Below are positions 1 to 11,320 of a stretch of 24,334 nt of DNA, piece after piece. Below the pieces are notes generated by a model, which made no database searches, was not told the origin of the DNA, and worked only from the letters and a program-made list of their open reading frames with translations. Location: assembly GCA_011763485.2 (NCBI GenBank), contig JAANSK020213312.1, forward strand, positions 1 to 24,334, in the 5' to 3' direction. The DNA comes from Isoetes engelmannii (lineage: Eukaryota > Streptophyta > Lycopodiopsida > Isoetales > Isoetaceae). The position numbers and the translations under genes were made by a program. Numbering within the stretch: the stretch's first letter is position 1; every line of letters begins with the position of its first letter.

Positions 1-760
1 AAGCATGGGAGTCCAGCTAGCTAGCTCAAAATTCTCAAAAGAGCTTGAATTTCTCAAATTAATGAATTCGTGCATTAATGTAGATGAGCACTTAACATTT
101 TACATACTTGCTAGAGAAGCTTGTGGCCTAAATGGCTTGATAATACATTTAAGATTATGTGACGTTCTAGCGCAGCCCTTTGAAGAGATAAGAACCTTGT
201 CTCTTGCAGAAGAATATGATATGGAACTGTGGTCCAAATGCTCGAGTCAGATTGGCTTGTGTTCCAGGTCATCTTAGGTGGCAAGTGATATAATTGGCAT
301 TCATCCTTCCACTCCATATAGAAGAGTTGGCTCTACCAAAACCCTGAACAAGTCTGATTGGTAGGACTATTCGTAAAGCTTTGCTCTGTAACAATTGTTC
401 TGCATTGCATATAAAGCCATGCAGCTTGTCGTCATTTGTTTTTGGATATTAAATATCCCATAGTAGCGGATTCCACTCCCAAGTACTTGTATGCTTGCAC
501 CACTTGCACATTTTGATCTTGATAAATGAATCAAGAATGTTTTTGTTGTTGTAAAGACGATATCAGGAGCACCTTGGTAAATTGACGCACATTCCAGTAT
601 CCTGGCAGAAAGTACTCAGTGCATCCAGATGCTGTTGCATATTTGCTGGGATTTAAGCTAAGAGATTCGCATCATCTGTGTATATCAGTTGCCGGATGAT
701 ATGGGTGAACTAGGCCTTAAGTAAACAACGATGATGACATCTTACAATACATCTAAAAAT
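1..760 (-). mobile_element. LINE reverse-transcriptase relic
   Basis: Read on the minus strand, about 560-710 gives a run resembling the catalytic core of a non-LTR (LINE) reverse transcriptase. It has YTDDANLLA in the place of the usual YADD motif, followed by MQQHLDALSTFCQDTGMCVN. Family members characteristically have Q-x-x-L-D-x-L-x-x-F-C and then G-x-x-V-N at this spacing. Downstream, toward position 1, weaker runs suggest the post-RT region, but stops and frame changes are frequent and no long frame survives. The element leaves the window on its 3' side, so neither a poly(A) tail nor target-site duplication can be checked. The LINE class is the best reading. An LTR reverse transcriptase is less likely because the segment after the DD motif has the LINE pattern. 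Not a functional gene. Confidence 0.6.
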
Positions 761-799
761 ACATCGAATACCACTTACTAAAAAGCAAAGAACAAACAC

Positions 800-2090
800 A
801 GATTTTGAATGGCATTTTGCAAAGGCTAAATCCATTGCCAGACCATATAACAATGTCACCGAACATAGAAGAACAAGACAACTTAGCTCAAATTTACATG
901 AGAGACAGCTTCACAGAAATACATAACAGCACATTAACATCCGAACAACAAACTGTATTCTCATTATTATGTAATGTTTCTACAGGCATCCATGTTCTAT
1001 CAGGAGCACTAGGCTCAGGAAAGACATTCTTGATCAAGCACCTCCTACGACACTACATTCAACTAGGAAACGATCCATCGTTACAGCGAGTACTGATACC
1101 AGCAAATAAACACATGTGATGCACTAATAGTTGACGAAATGTCTATGCTAACTACTGTCGCACTAAACATGATACTTCGACAGATCTATGAGGTAACATA
1201 CACTTCAATAGAAGAAATAATTGCAACCAGATGCATCATACTAGTTGGAGACCATGCCCAGCTGCCACTGATTTGCCGTCATAAAAAACAAAAAAAATGT
1301 TATTTGTGCCACTTGTCCATTGTCAAACTCCTTGTATTTCCAACAAGAAAAAAAAGTACCACCTCCAAACATGAATACGACATTCACAGGACCTGGAATA
1401 TTCTGCATATCCGAACATCGTAAGATCCAGACCTCCAACCGAAAAAAGAACTCATCGACACCTTGAAAGATACAATTGTTGACCAAAATGCTGCTCTAAC
1501 ATGCATCGATCAAAATACAACCATCTTATGCACCCATCATGAAGATGTCAACTTCTTCAACAACTACACCATGCAGAAGTTGTTAAAAGCAACTCAGATC
1601 ATTCTGGTTGATATAGAAACAAGTGCAACTGGAATTGATGGCTTGGAAGCATGGCTCGCAGAACCAACATTCCAAGAACTACCTTGCATTGCAGTGGGTT
1701 GCAAGGTGACGATCACATCACATATTGACATTTCATCATCACTTGCAAATGGAAGAACTGGCATAGTTGTGTACGTCGATGTCCACCCAACCACGAGCAA
1801 GATCAAATCAATAACATGCCACGTCAATGAGAGCTTGCAAAACGTTGAGCTAAGGAGGACAAATGTTGAGCACAAGTACCACAACAGACGTTACCATTAC
1901 AAATAAACCTTTCTATTGGCGCTGTGTTTCACAAGTCTCAATATACAGTATAAAAAAACTTATACGAGCATACCCCACAAACGAGGATCACTATCTACAG
2001 TCCAAATCAAGGTATAACTCAAGAATATGCCCATCCAACAGCTCTCGCTGCCCTACGTCACCCCCCGTGTGAATATGCACCCAAACCAAA
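800..2090 (+). pseudogene. PIF1-type DNA helicase relic, probably from a Helitron
   Basis: The signature motifs of a superfamily-1B PIF1 helicase occur in order on the plus strand. An N-terminal LTSEQQTVF is followed by Walker A GALGSGKTF near 1003-1029. Walker B DALIVDEMSML lies near 1118-1150, and motif III GDHAQLPL near 1246-1269. ILCTHHEDVNFFNNY and GCKVTIT near 1525-1710 correspond to the helicase C-terminal half, and FHKSQ near 1927-1941 to its last conserved motif. The pieces lie in different frames (a shift near 1117 and others near 1420 and 1900). The spacing between Walker A and Walker B is far shorter than in intact PIF1, so roughly 100 residues are missing there. Plant PIF1 debris of this kind most often comes from Helitron Rep-helicase proteins, but no Rep domain is visible here, so that assignment is inference. 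Certainly a dead copy. Confidence 0.72.
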
Positions 2091-2158
2091 GGGGGTTTTA
2101 GGGGGAATTTAATTTAATAGTGTTGGATGTAATGGTTGTGTTAACTAATTTTTTTTTG

Positions 2159-2173
2159 GCCCCTTCGGGGCCT
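2159..2173. other. Perfect GC-rich hairpin after the helicase relic
   Basis: GGCCCC and GGGGCC form a perfect 6-bp stem around a 3-nt loop, directly after a run of nine T. It lies about 85 bp past the end of the helicase homology. Helitrons carry a short GC-rich hairpin just before their 3' end, which normally reads CTRR. No CTRR follows at the expected distance here, so a Helitron terminus is only a possibility. Confidence 0.4.
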
Positions 2174-2922
2174 TGGAGATGGTGCAGAAATGGATGAAGA
2201 AAGTACGCATCAATAATATTACTAGAGATATTGATATTATAGACATATTGAAAATACTTTTTAAAATACATTTATTTATGAACTTAAATTATCAAATACA
2301 ATATAAACCAACATATAAAGTTTATATATGGTGTTGCGAGATGGTGAGATGGTGTTGTGGCATAGAGGGTTAGCCTATTTATTTGAACACATAACTATCT
2401 GCATTGATCTATGTCCAAATGCAAGATGAGTACATGTCATTGATCCAACCATAACGATATCACGTGCATAGGGTCTTTGCCATGTGCAAGTGGTGCTTAC
2501 GCTGTGAAATTATGGAATAAAGGTTTCGAGATATGACCTACAATAGATACAGAAGCCATTATTATAAATGAATGGAATTACTAGAATAATTCAATCAGCT
2601 CCAATGAAGAAAAGAGTCTGACGAATTTGAGAAAGATCAGGCAATACAAGCATGCACTTCTTCCATACTGCAGAATCGTCATAGTAAGAAAGGAAGGTTT
2701 TGGTTTTAGATTACGCTGTCTAACATTTTTGTTGACAAAAACTCTGTTGCAATATCTAGATAAATTCGTCTGGCAAAAGTTGAATTGCAAACTAATAATA
2801 CTGAAAATGCAACAACAGTACCTTTGTGAGCATGTTTTCGGAACCATTAACAATCCATAACAACGATCTTATCCTTTCAATGATAATCTACATCCTTTCA
2901 ATAATAATCCACATGCAAAAGG
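2174..2922. other. Intergenic, nothing recognised
   Basis: AT-rich DNA with short open frames on both strands (for example around 2581-2860). None has recognisable protein features, and the frames overlap each other antisense. I see no RNA gene or clear repeat here. Confidence 0.5.
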
Positions 2923-3216
2923 ACATGCATGGAAATACAACCATGGCCGCACAATTCATGCAAAAGCACATGCAAAAATGCATGCAAAAGCACATGGATG
3001 GAATTACAACCATGGCCACACAATTCATTCAAAAGCACATGCATGAAAATACAATCATGGCCACACAATTCACGCAAAAGCACATGCATGAACATACAAC
3101 CATGGCCTCACAATTCATGCAAAAGCACATGCATGGAAATAAAACCATGGCCACACAATTCATGCAATACCACATGCATGGAAATACAATCACGACCACA
3201 CGATTCCTTTCTATGA
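2923..3216 (+). repeat. 45-bp minisatellite with paired palindromes
   Basis: There are about six tandem units of 45 bp: 2923-2967, then a 24-bp partial unit 2968-2991, then 2992-3036, 3037-3081, 3082-3126, 3127-3171 and a degenerate 3172-3216. A unit opens with ACATGCATGGAAATACAACC, continues through ATGGCCACACAATTC, and ends with ATGCAAAAGC. Most units contain both a CATGCATG-like and a CCATGG palindrome. Because 45 is divisible by three, several frames stay open and mimic 15-residue protein repeats (HMHGNTTMATQF type). The simplest reading is non-coding minisatellite DNA. Unit-to-unit divergence is low to moderate, and the last unit is the most worn. Confidence 0.9.
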
Positions 3217-4376
3217 TTGCTAGTGCTACGACGTTAAAATATACTTCATTCCTTCCTTCCTTCTCATAAAAAATCAACGGCTAAGAAAATGGTGCACTCT
3301 AGAAATACCATTTAGTACATCCATTCGAATACACCACAAAATCATAGTCAAAACCTTACTGAAAAGTGTACAAAAACACAAAAGGAACCCCCTGTTATTA
3401 TGCTAGATATTGTAACGTTGAATGCTCCATTTTCCATTTAGGTTGTAATAACCTGTGTGAAGTTCCCAGGCATTCACCAACCTAGCACCTCCCTACAAAT
3501 AAAAAACGAACTAGTTTTGAGTGTCTATTATGCGTGCATGCAACAAAAACCATTTACAAGGTAGCCGATTCATAACCAACTTTGCAATGCGCCTTTTTGA
3601 ACTAATCCGGTTTGGTTGCTATAATGGAAGACAATCATTCTCCACAATGGTGCAATGGTTCATAAAACATTTTAAGAAAGCAGCAATCTTTGCATAGCTA
3701 AAAGACTTCCATTCTTACAACTTTCAGACAACCTAAAGAGATAAGGAATGCTTGCAATATATATTGTGTAATTACCAAGTTTTGAGCACCTAACAAGATG
3801 TATACAATTTTCTTGATAAACTTGACAGAGTAAATTCTGCTCCAAGAGATAAAATGTTTTGAACTTCAAAGACACAAAGCTTTCATCAAGGTCATTTTTT
3901 GACAAATTTCTTGTGCTCACCTTTAGCTTGATGCACTAGGTTAAAAAAACAGGTGGCAACGCATCCTTCTTCTTCTGCCAACACAAGCTCAATGTGTTAA
4001 AGAACAAAGGACAAAGTAAATATTTTGCTATGCACGCATATCATTCACACCTCAAATACAAGGCAACAAAACAATTATTAACGACTACCCACGCACACAT
4101 ATGACTTCTAAGCGCAAGAAAAAATTAAATTGCCTAGAATGTAAAAACACTCCATGGTCTTCATGGATGTTAAGAATTCAATTCTATTCTTTGATATGTG
4201 CATAAATTTACCACTAGCAAGGTCTACATATAAGCCTTGCTTAAGCTAAATTTGCTTTATGTAAATCTCAACCTTTGGCTGAGGGAATAATGTAGCATAT
4301 ACTAGGAGTCTTACAATCTGGACCATTGGCTTGGAAGACCTAATCTCAAAATACCAAACGTCTAAATATATTATGA
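3217..4376. other. Intergenic, nothing recognised
   Basis: AT-rich DNA without a supportable gene. A short stretch near 4158-4195 (TTCATGGATGTTAAGAATTC and the CTATTCT after it) resembles 23003-23035 beside the reverse-transcriptase fossil. It may be a scrap of the same old element, but it is too short to assign. Confidence 0.4.
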
Positions 4377-5435
4377 ACCCTATGAGACCTACTCCGGGTT
4401 GCATCTCCCCGGTCCGATGAGGCAAGGAAAGACAAGTCTCTCCCAGGATTATGATGGTTCCATGTGTGGCTAGAGAATGTGGCACCCCTCAGGCGAGCCA
4501 CACCTGTACCCGATTTAACCCCCCAAAATCCATAGGCCGAGCTCATCCGCGCCTATCGAGCCCAAGAACCATCTTTTGGATGCATTCCTGACCCAGGGGG
4601 TGTCAGACCCATACCCAGCCCACATGCAGTGACCGACTATAAGCCTAGCACACTAAGACGTTCACCAGGCTCAGCTGGATCCCGTACCACTTCACCATCA
4701 AGTCCCTTATCTGGTGCTCAGCCACAGTATAACATCTACAGCCCGGCGGGCTCTATGCACAGGCCACATTTATTGGGATTTAGGGGGTTCTATTTAGGAG
4801 CATTCTACCAACGATATAGAGGCTCTTTCAGGTCTTTATCCTCCTTAATTCCCCACAAGCACAAGAGGTGCAGCACAGAACTACCTTAATCCATTCATAA
4901 CTTCAAATAAGCAACAACATAAGATCTAATCATTCATCTAAACAAACAAGGGTCAATTCCTATCTAGAAACTCAAGCTATCTAGCCTACTAGCCGGTATC
5001 CTTGCTAGAACCGCTAATTGGAAGAGTCTCCCTATTCTTGTGGCTATGGCTGCTGCTCCTCCTCCAAGCTCCCCCAAATCGATTTGGGCAAATTGGGGAA
5101 GAAGCCCCAATTTGAGTAGGTCTATATTTGGTAAGTTTCCCTTACCCAATCGATCTGGGCCAAGTGTCACTTTTAAATTAGTTATTATTAACTAATTTAG
5201 TATTTTAGGCCCTTTTAATGTTAATTAAATTAGGTTAAACCCTAAATTGGAATTAGGGTTTAGGGTTAGGTTTTCCCCTTAATTAATGATGAAGGGTTAG
5301 GTTTCCCCCTTAATTAATAATGAATTAACATAGTTAATGTTAATATAACTTAACGTATATGGTGACGACTCGTGACTTGCTGTATATTATACATTACTTG
5401 TATCTATACAAGGCGTATAATAGATAGGAACGTCA
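4377..5435 (-). repeat. Left LTR (3' LTR of the element), partial
   Basis: It aligns along its length with 11838-12903 and ends in GGAACGTCA exactly where the right copy does. Only about two thirds of the LTR is represented. It carries an inverted telobox pair at 5237-5261 and AT-rich TTAATTAA-type sequence near its end. An open frame at 4629-4889 lies wholly within it and is not a gene. Confidence 0.88.
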
Positions 5436-5450
5436 TATTCTCTCCACCTT
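5436..5450 (-). other. Polypurine tract of the LTR element
   Basis: On the minus strand AAGGTGGAGAGAATA abuts the LTR start TGACGTTCC. A purine-rich tract at this point primes plus-strand DNA synthesis in LTR retrotransposons. It fixes the element's orientation as minus. Confidence 0.75.
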
Positions 5451-8400
5451 AAAAATGATGTTGTCCTCAGCATCAAGACTTCTCCATGGAGTCACGGGCT
5501 GCACAATGGTAACATATTACATGTTACGATGAAAAGTCTCCCCTCCTTAAAGAAGGCTAGATAGATTTGAAGGGGACGCGAAAGATTGGGAATCCCAGCA
5601 ACCTGAAAGAATTTAGCAAAATGGTTAACAAATTGCTAAACAGTCGTAGAGAAACCATTGCAGAATTCATATAAAATCTGACATAATGGGGAGGCAAAAC
5701 ATATTGGAAGAGTCAAAATGACCAGTTTTGAAAAAGGACGTTCATGTGCAATTCATAACTGCTATGAATTTTAATATTACTACGCCTAGCGTGAGACCCT
5801 GAATTTATACATGAGCATAGGAGAGAAGACGTAGATGAGCAAAGAAGTGGGCGTCAGTATGTATGTTATAGCATAACATACCTAGGGTACGATTAACTTA
5901 ATATACATTTCTAGAGGGGTAGGGTTGAGTGGAATATTTGATATCTCAATCATGGACAAAATTTGAGAGAATCAATGGGAATGTAATCTTATTGTAGATA
6001 CAAAACTCGAGACAAGGATTAATAATAGAGAGAGTCACCCGATGGATAGATGGGGATGACCCAGAATACGACTTGGCAAATGAGAAGATACTTGGCTCAA
6101 CCAATGAGGGTACCCTATATAGCCCCATGTGTTTGAAGGCAAGTGGATGATTATTACATGTCATGGAACACGTAGAAGGTAAGGTACTACAATGCGAACG
6201 GAATAATAAATATCCAACATATGAAAGGGATAGCAATTTAGAAGTGTAGATCTCTAACAATGGTGGGTGAAATATAGAATGTTGATCCTAGATTGTATGT
6301 CTATACGTCATGGTATGATACGGGTCCCTAGGGAGTAGTGACCCGGAATATATGTAGCAGTGTTGGTCAAATATATGTCCAACACATGTGGTAACCAAGA
6401 ATGCATGGTTTGTGTTGGATCTCCTATTTGGACCAAGTAATATCCAAAAGAAGACAAGGGTACATGACTTTGGGTAATAGAAGAGGAGAATTGCTAATAT
6501 ATTGAGCAATTGTTCAAGAAGAACAACAATGGAACAATGTTTGAACTTTGTAGAGCGATGCTATTGTGGGAATGAAATCCCAATCAATAACAACTAAGGA
6601 TCGCGAGCAATTAAATTCTCTATTAGGAATAGAAGGACTAAGAATCTATTTTGAACATTGAGGTAAATCTTAGTTTTCCTGGAGTACGGAAGTCGATTAT
6701 TGATGGTACTCATTCAAAACAAGCACCAGACTGGATGGTGGTTTATGGCTAGACTCGACAGTAAGAACTGACATTGGTAGAAGATACTAAGTGATATACA
6801 TTCATCCATATGGATAGAATGCATGATAGAAGAAGAAATTTGAAGATTTATTAAGCACAACTATACAAAATGGGCTTAATATATTTATTGGTTCCTCTCG
6901 ATCGTGCGTAGGGCCATTCCCTGTATCGACCATAATGTTTTGTACTTCTCATGGGCCCTTACAATGGTTTCCTAATATCCTATGGCGGTGCTAATTATCA
7001 AAAGAGTAAAAAGCATATCCATTGCAACATAGAGTTCGTAGATGTGGTCCTGCACATCGAGGAGTACTTCCTCATGTGTGCTTTCCCAGTAATCCCATCC
7101 TCGCTTCATCGTACGACGAAGGTTCTCGCCGGCCCTATCGCGAAGGAGTGTCACTATTTCCCATCCCTTATGTGTATAAGAGGGCATACCGGAGGAAGAA
7201 TTTATCCCTGGTGAAAAAAGTGAGGCCATGAGTGTGTTGTTCCACAGATTTCAACAAGGTGTATGAAATCATGCAGCTAAAGAAAAGAGCAAGAATTGAT
7301 AGAACTTCGATTTATAGTGCGAGTTCATAAGCTATGCATTAAACACACTTTTACTAGGACTTTGGGTTTGTATCACTCCGGCTAGAAGTGATTACACAAG
7401 CAGGGCACTTCGGATTAGGGGTTTCCTATGCGGACTAGGCTTAGATTTAGAGAAGTGTGGAGTTAAAAACACCACATATCCATAGCGCTAGATTGGCCTG
7501 ACTGTTTGGTTAAGGTAACAAGAATCATGAAGTCTTGTGAATAATATCATCTACTAGAGGACGACACGAGAGGGGAGTAGAATTAGAAGTTATAGCAAGA
7601 TTATACATGATAAATGACGTGTAGTATATGTGTGGATCCCTGAAATTTATGAACATAGCTATGTTGCTATGTCAACAAGCATGTATGGTTTTAGACTTTG
7701 GAGTAGCTTAGCCATATGGTTATGCGTCCCAAAATAACAAGGCATCGCGTATCAATGTTGGAAGGATGTGACAGCAGGAAATACCACGCCAAGGGTGGTA
7801 TGAAAGATGTTGACCTCAACATCCAGTTGATAATAAGGACGGGTGCATGACTGCACTGAAGACATTCAGGAAATAAGAGTAAGAGGTTCTTGGCGGAATA
7901 TTGAACATGAGGATAATGACATGTCCATATGTAGACATGATGTCTTAGGTATGAGTTCCAAGATGGACCGCTCTAGGTTAAGAAATTAATTATACGTCTA
8001 TGTGTAACCCATAAGAAGCGAATTAGACACTAAATTCAAGTCCCGATAAGGATCAAGACGAGGCCTATAGAGTATAAGGTTAAGATGTTGATGGCAACAT
8101 CTACTTTATGCTAATTAGAACATGGATAAGGGAACATAACGCACTCACAAATGCCGAGCAGCATGTTACTTGACGAGGGTGAGAACACATAATAATATGC
8201 TAGTTGATGAGCATACTGGACTAGGTATTGGTTCCAAGAGATAACAATTAACTTATCTCAAGTATTTGGTTCCGACTATCTCCAAGGGTTATGATAATGC
8301 CATGAAAAAGAGAATGAGGACGACTCTTGTAATTATACACTGAGGTATAATCCCAAGGAGGCTAGGACATACTAAATTAAAGTCCTAGTATAATCAAGGA

Positions 8401-11304
8401 CAAGTTATGTAAAATAAAGGGTGCTATTACATAGACCGAGGGTCCATTTATGCCTGGTATTACCTCATTAAAGATGAAGCAATGTTTTTCCTAGATAGAG
8501 ATGCGAGGACCGATTGACTTGAAGGACAAATGTCTCACGGTTATGATTTTAAGTACCGTAGCCTAAGAATTTGGGCGATAGGGATGTTCCCTAAAGGATA
8601 TTAATTACCCTGGATAGCAAAGCTATCAAAGATAGATAACAAGGTTAAGAGGACACTATATATACCAAATGGCAAAGATGACGTATTAGTCATATCCCCA
8701 GCAAGGTGACATATGAAGGTAAGTGTATATAGAGTCTAGGAAGTGAGATTGTAAGAAATACAACAAGCTTCTAAGAATACTCTAGATATGTGGAAAAATG
8801 TCTCATGTACAAACTTCCCAGGTGTGTAAAATTCTCATGGACGAGAAGTCCATGTTGGATTCTTTACGAGAACCCAGAACCTTGAAGTATAAACTACAAA
8901 GTTGGTTGACACCTTAAGAAGTAGGTACTATGATCCAAGAAATTGGATTCTCCTAGGGGTTGCTCTTGAGAGAAGAGTAAGGGTCAAAATGACAAAAGGC
9001 CATTCGAATTGGCCAATAAGACTTAAAGAACTATGTAACTATCAATGGCAACAGATTTGTGACAGGCCGAATAAAATTATAGATCGAGGTGAATCTCGGT
9101 TTAGACGCTAAGAGAAGATGCCTTTATAAAGACAAAAGCTTTATAAATATCCTGGTCAGAAGCCTACACAGTTGTGTCCCCCACACGGGTCATAATGGAG
9201 ATAGTTAAGGTCGCTAATACTACCAAAAGTCCTTTATGAAAAAGGTCTTGGGTTGAAGGTTCGCGTAGAGTACCAAAGTAGTGGTTGCAATACGTTGCCC
9301 CCAAAATTTTTAAGTACACTATAAGGAAAGACTCATCAGGAATGGCTAAATGTCGTCGGGATGTGACGACAGAAACAATTTTAGCAGTCTAGGATAGAAT
9401 TGACTACCATCAGTTGGGAAGGGTAATGGTTTAGCCACATCGTCAACACGTTGTGGTAGACCCTTGGAATATGTACCCCATATACCATTAAGGAATATGA
9501 AGTGAGGTTTGGTATAGTGCCTTATCGAGCTAGCAATAAGCACGGTGACAGTTTATTCTATAGCGAGAAAAGGTACAAGGAAGACACTGGAATAATTATA
9601 GGTTGGTTTCCAAAAGAAGCCAACACGTTTTGCAACGGTGAATTGTGTAATTCTATGCACAAGATAATCCAGTCGGCCTGAGACATAATTTTGAATCTAC
9701 CCATGGTGGTCCAAGAGCCGTTGGTATGACTGTAAGGAACCAAGTACATACTATAAGGGATTGTAGTTGGCATTTATTACAAATGGCAACAAACAACAAG
9801 ATAAAAAGAGGACTCATGGGCTAAAGGGTACTACTGCATGGCGAAAATGAATTTGAACTAGAGACTACTTGAAGAGTGCAAGAGACGTAATAAAATTACG
9901 TATACATTATAGGTTCTAAAGCAATAATGGAATATACGGTGACACAAGGGTACATGTGGCACCGAAACATTACCACAAGTATGATTAAGAGGTCTATGAG
10001 GGATACCTTACGGTGAGCTGGGAAGAAAGACACGCAAAAACACCAAAGGTTTTGCATGCATAGGTAGAAATTTCTAGTGCTGAGTTGCGCAGCCAAGAAC
10101 GGAGCTACGAGCCAGACAAAACGTTGACAATTTGGTTGCTAAGCCAAATATAAATGACGAGTGCGAAAGGTATAAGAAGCATATAGACAAGGATTATTAC
10201 TCTCGGGTTGCAGGGCAACCAGAGTGAAAGAAGTCGAGGTATACTAAAGGGATGGATATATCGAAGGAATGGTTCTGCACGTTGCATGGCAGACTTATCC
10301 CGCAGTGCAAATGATCAAGCTTCCACACAAGATGGTGAGGCTTAGTTCGAGTTGGCAAGAATAAGGTACGTACCAAGATAATCCAGCGTGGAGCCTCTAA
10401 TAGAAGTTCCAACTTGCTAGTGTACGGTAAGAGAGGAAAAAGGCATACTAAGATTCGCCAGATTGCATACCACCGCAGTTGGTCTAGCAAAAGATACTTT
10501 CCAGGCCGGGGTCCTCTCGTCCACAAGAAATATAGCCTATAGATGGAATTACTAAAGTTGAACCAAAGCAGATTTGGCACATCGGTAGAAGGGTTATTCT
10601 AGATGCAAGAGGTAGGTGACTATGGCAAAGTGACCGTCCGAGTTCGGTGGCTATCCTTGCGTCATGTGTCGATGTTGAAGTCCCTTCTCCACGGGTATAA
10701 GGAGTTCAGGAGGGATTGTCGAGGAACATCCACCTAGGTAACTTCTGGGTGTTCTCGTGAAAGAGGTCTTGGGGACAGAAGGCGCCACATGATCATCGCG
10801 ATGAGGCTTTGGGTGATACTGGTATGAGCCACAGGTACAGAAAGAAGGGAGTGGCATGAGAGAGGTATCACTCGGTCAAGGTCGGCTATGGCGGGCGAGC
10901 TTCAACTCCGGTGGCTATGGCGGACGTCAGAACCCAAAAAGTTAGAAGAAAAACTTTTCCCAAGAAAAGTTTTTTCATTTTTTATATGGTGGAAATACGC
11001 ACAAAATACATTGCGCCCCATCCCATAATACGGTTCCAGAATCAAATTTTGAGCTCCATTTTGTCTAAGGGAGCAACATTTTGGTTCTAGCCTCCTGGGG
11101 GTGATTTTGATGGGGCTTTTTAGGGGTTCTACCTAATTCGTGTACATATGCCCGACTCACTCGCGCCAAGATCTCCCCGATCCGAGCTACCTACAAAAAA
11201 TTATGGCTTCTAGAAATAAAAGATATATTCTAGCCTACTTACGACATACTCGGTCTAACTAAGTGGGCCATGGCCAGTACTATGATTCGGTCTACCAAGA
11301 TCAC
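5451..11304 (-). other. Interior of the LTR element, degraded or non-coding
   Basis: About 5.9 kb with only short, mutually overlapping frames on both strands. The one segment with a protein resemblance is a minus-strand run near 7000-7150 (RRTMKRGWDYW ... DVQDHIYE). It loosely matches the integrase zinc-binding region of Ty3/gypsy elements and sits at a plausible distance from the 3' LTR. The right-hand end (about 10900-11300), next to the PBS, would be the leader. It contains a strong hairpin at 10949-10974 and a short repeated GGCTATGGCGG motif near 10880-10925. I could not recognise gag, protease or reverse transcriptase. Confidence 0.5.
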
Positions 11305-11317
11305 GGCTCTGATACCA
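11305..11317 (-). other. Primer-binding site for initiator Met tRNA
   Basis: The minus strand reads TGGTATCAGAGCC, the exact complement of the 3' end of plant initiator methionine tRNA (GGCTCTGATACCA). It lies three bases inside the LTR end at 11321. This is the standard primer site of most plant Ty3/gypsy and many Ty1/copia elements and marks this side as the element's 5' end. Confidence 0.92.
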
Positions 11318-11320
11318 CTG

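Noticed and set aside
2145-2175. Intrinsic transcription terminator
   Set aside because: Hairpin plus T-run looks like one, but the T-run precedes the hairpin on the plus strand, and this is plant nuclear DNA where such terminators are not used by Pol II.
2826-3269. Open frames of 65-147 codons through the minisatellite, encoding 15-residue repeats
   Set aside because: The 45-bp unit keeps several frames open on both strands at once, so the frames follow from the repeat. There is no family resemblance outside it.
6951-7231. Plus-strand frames of 69-87 codons in the LTR interior
   Set aside because: They are antisense to the only integrase-like segment and show no similarity of their own.
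10197-10580. Minus-strand open frame of 127 codons inside the LTR element
   Set aside because: It lies where gag would be, but I see no gag or nucleocapsid motif. It is treated as part of the fossil interior, not a gene.
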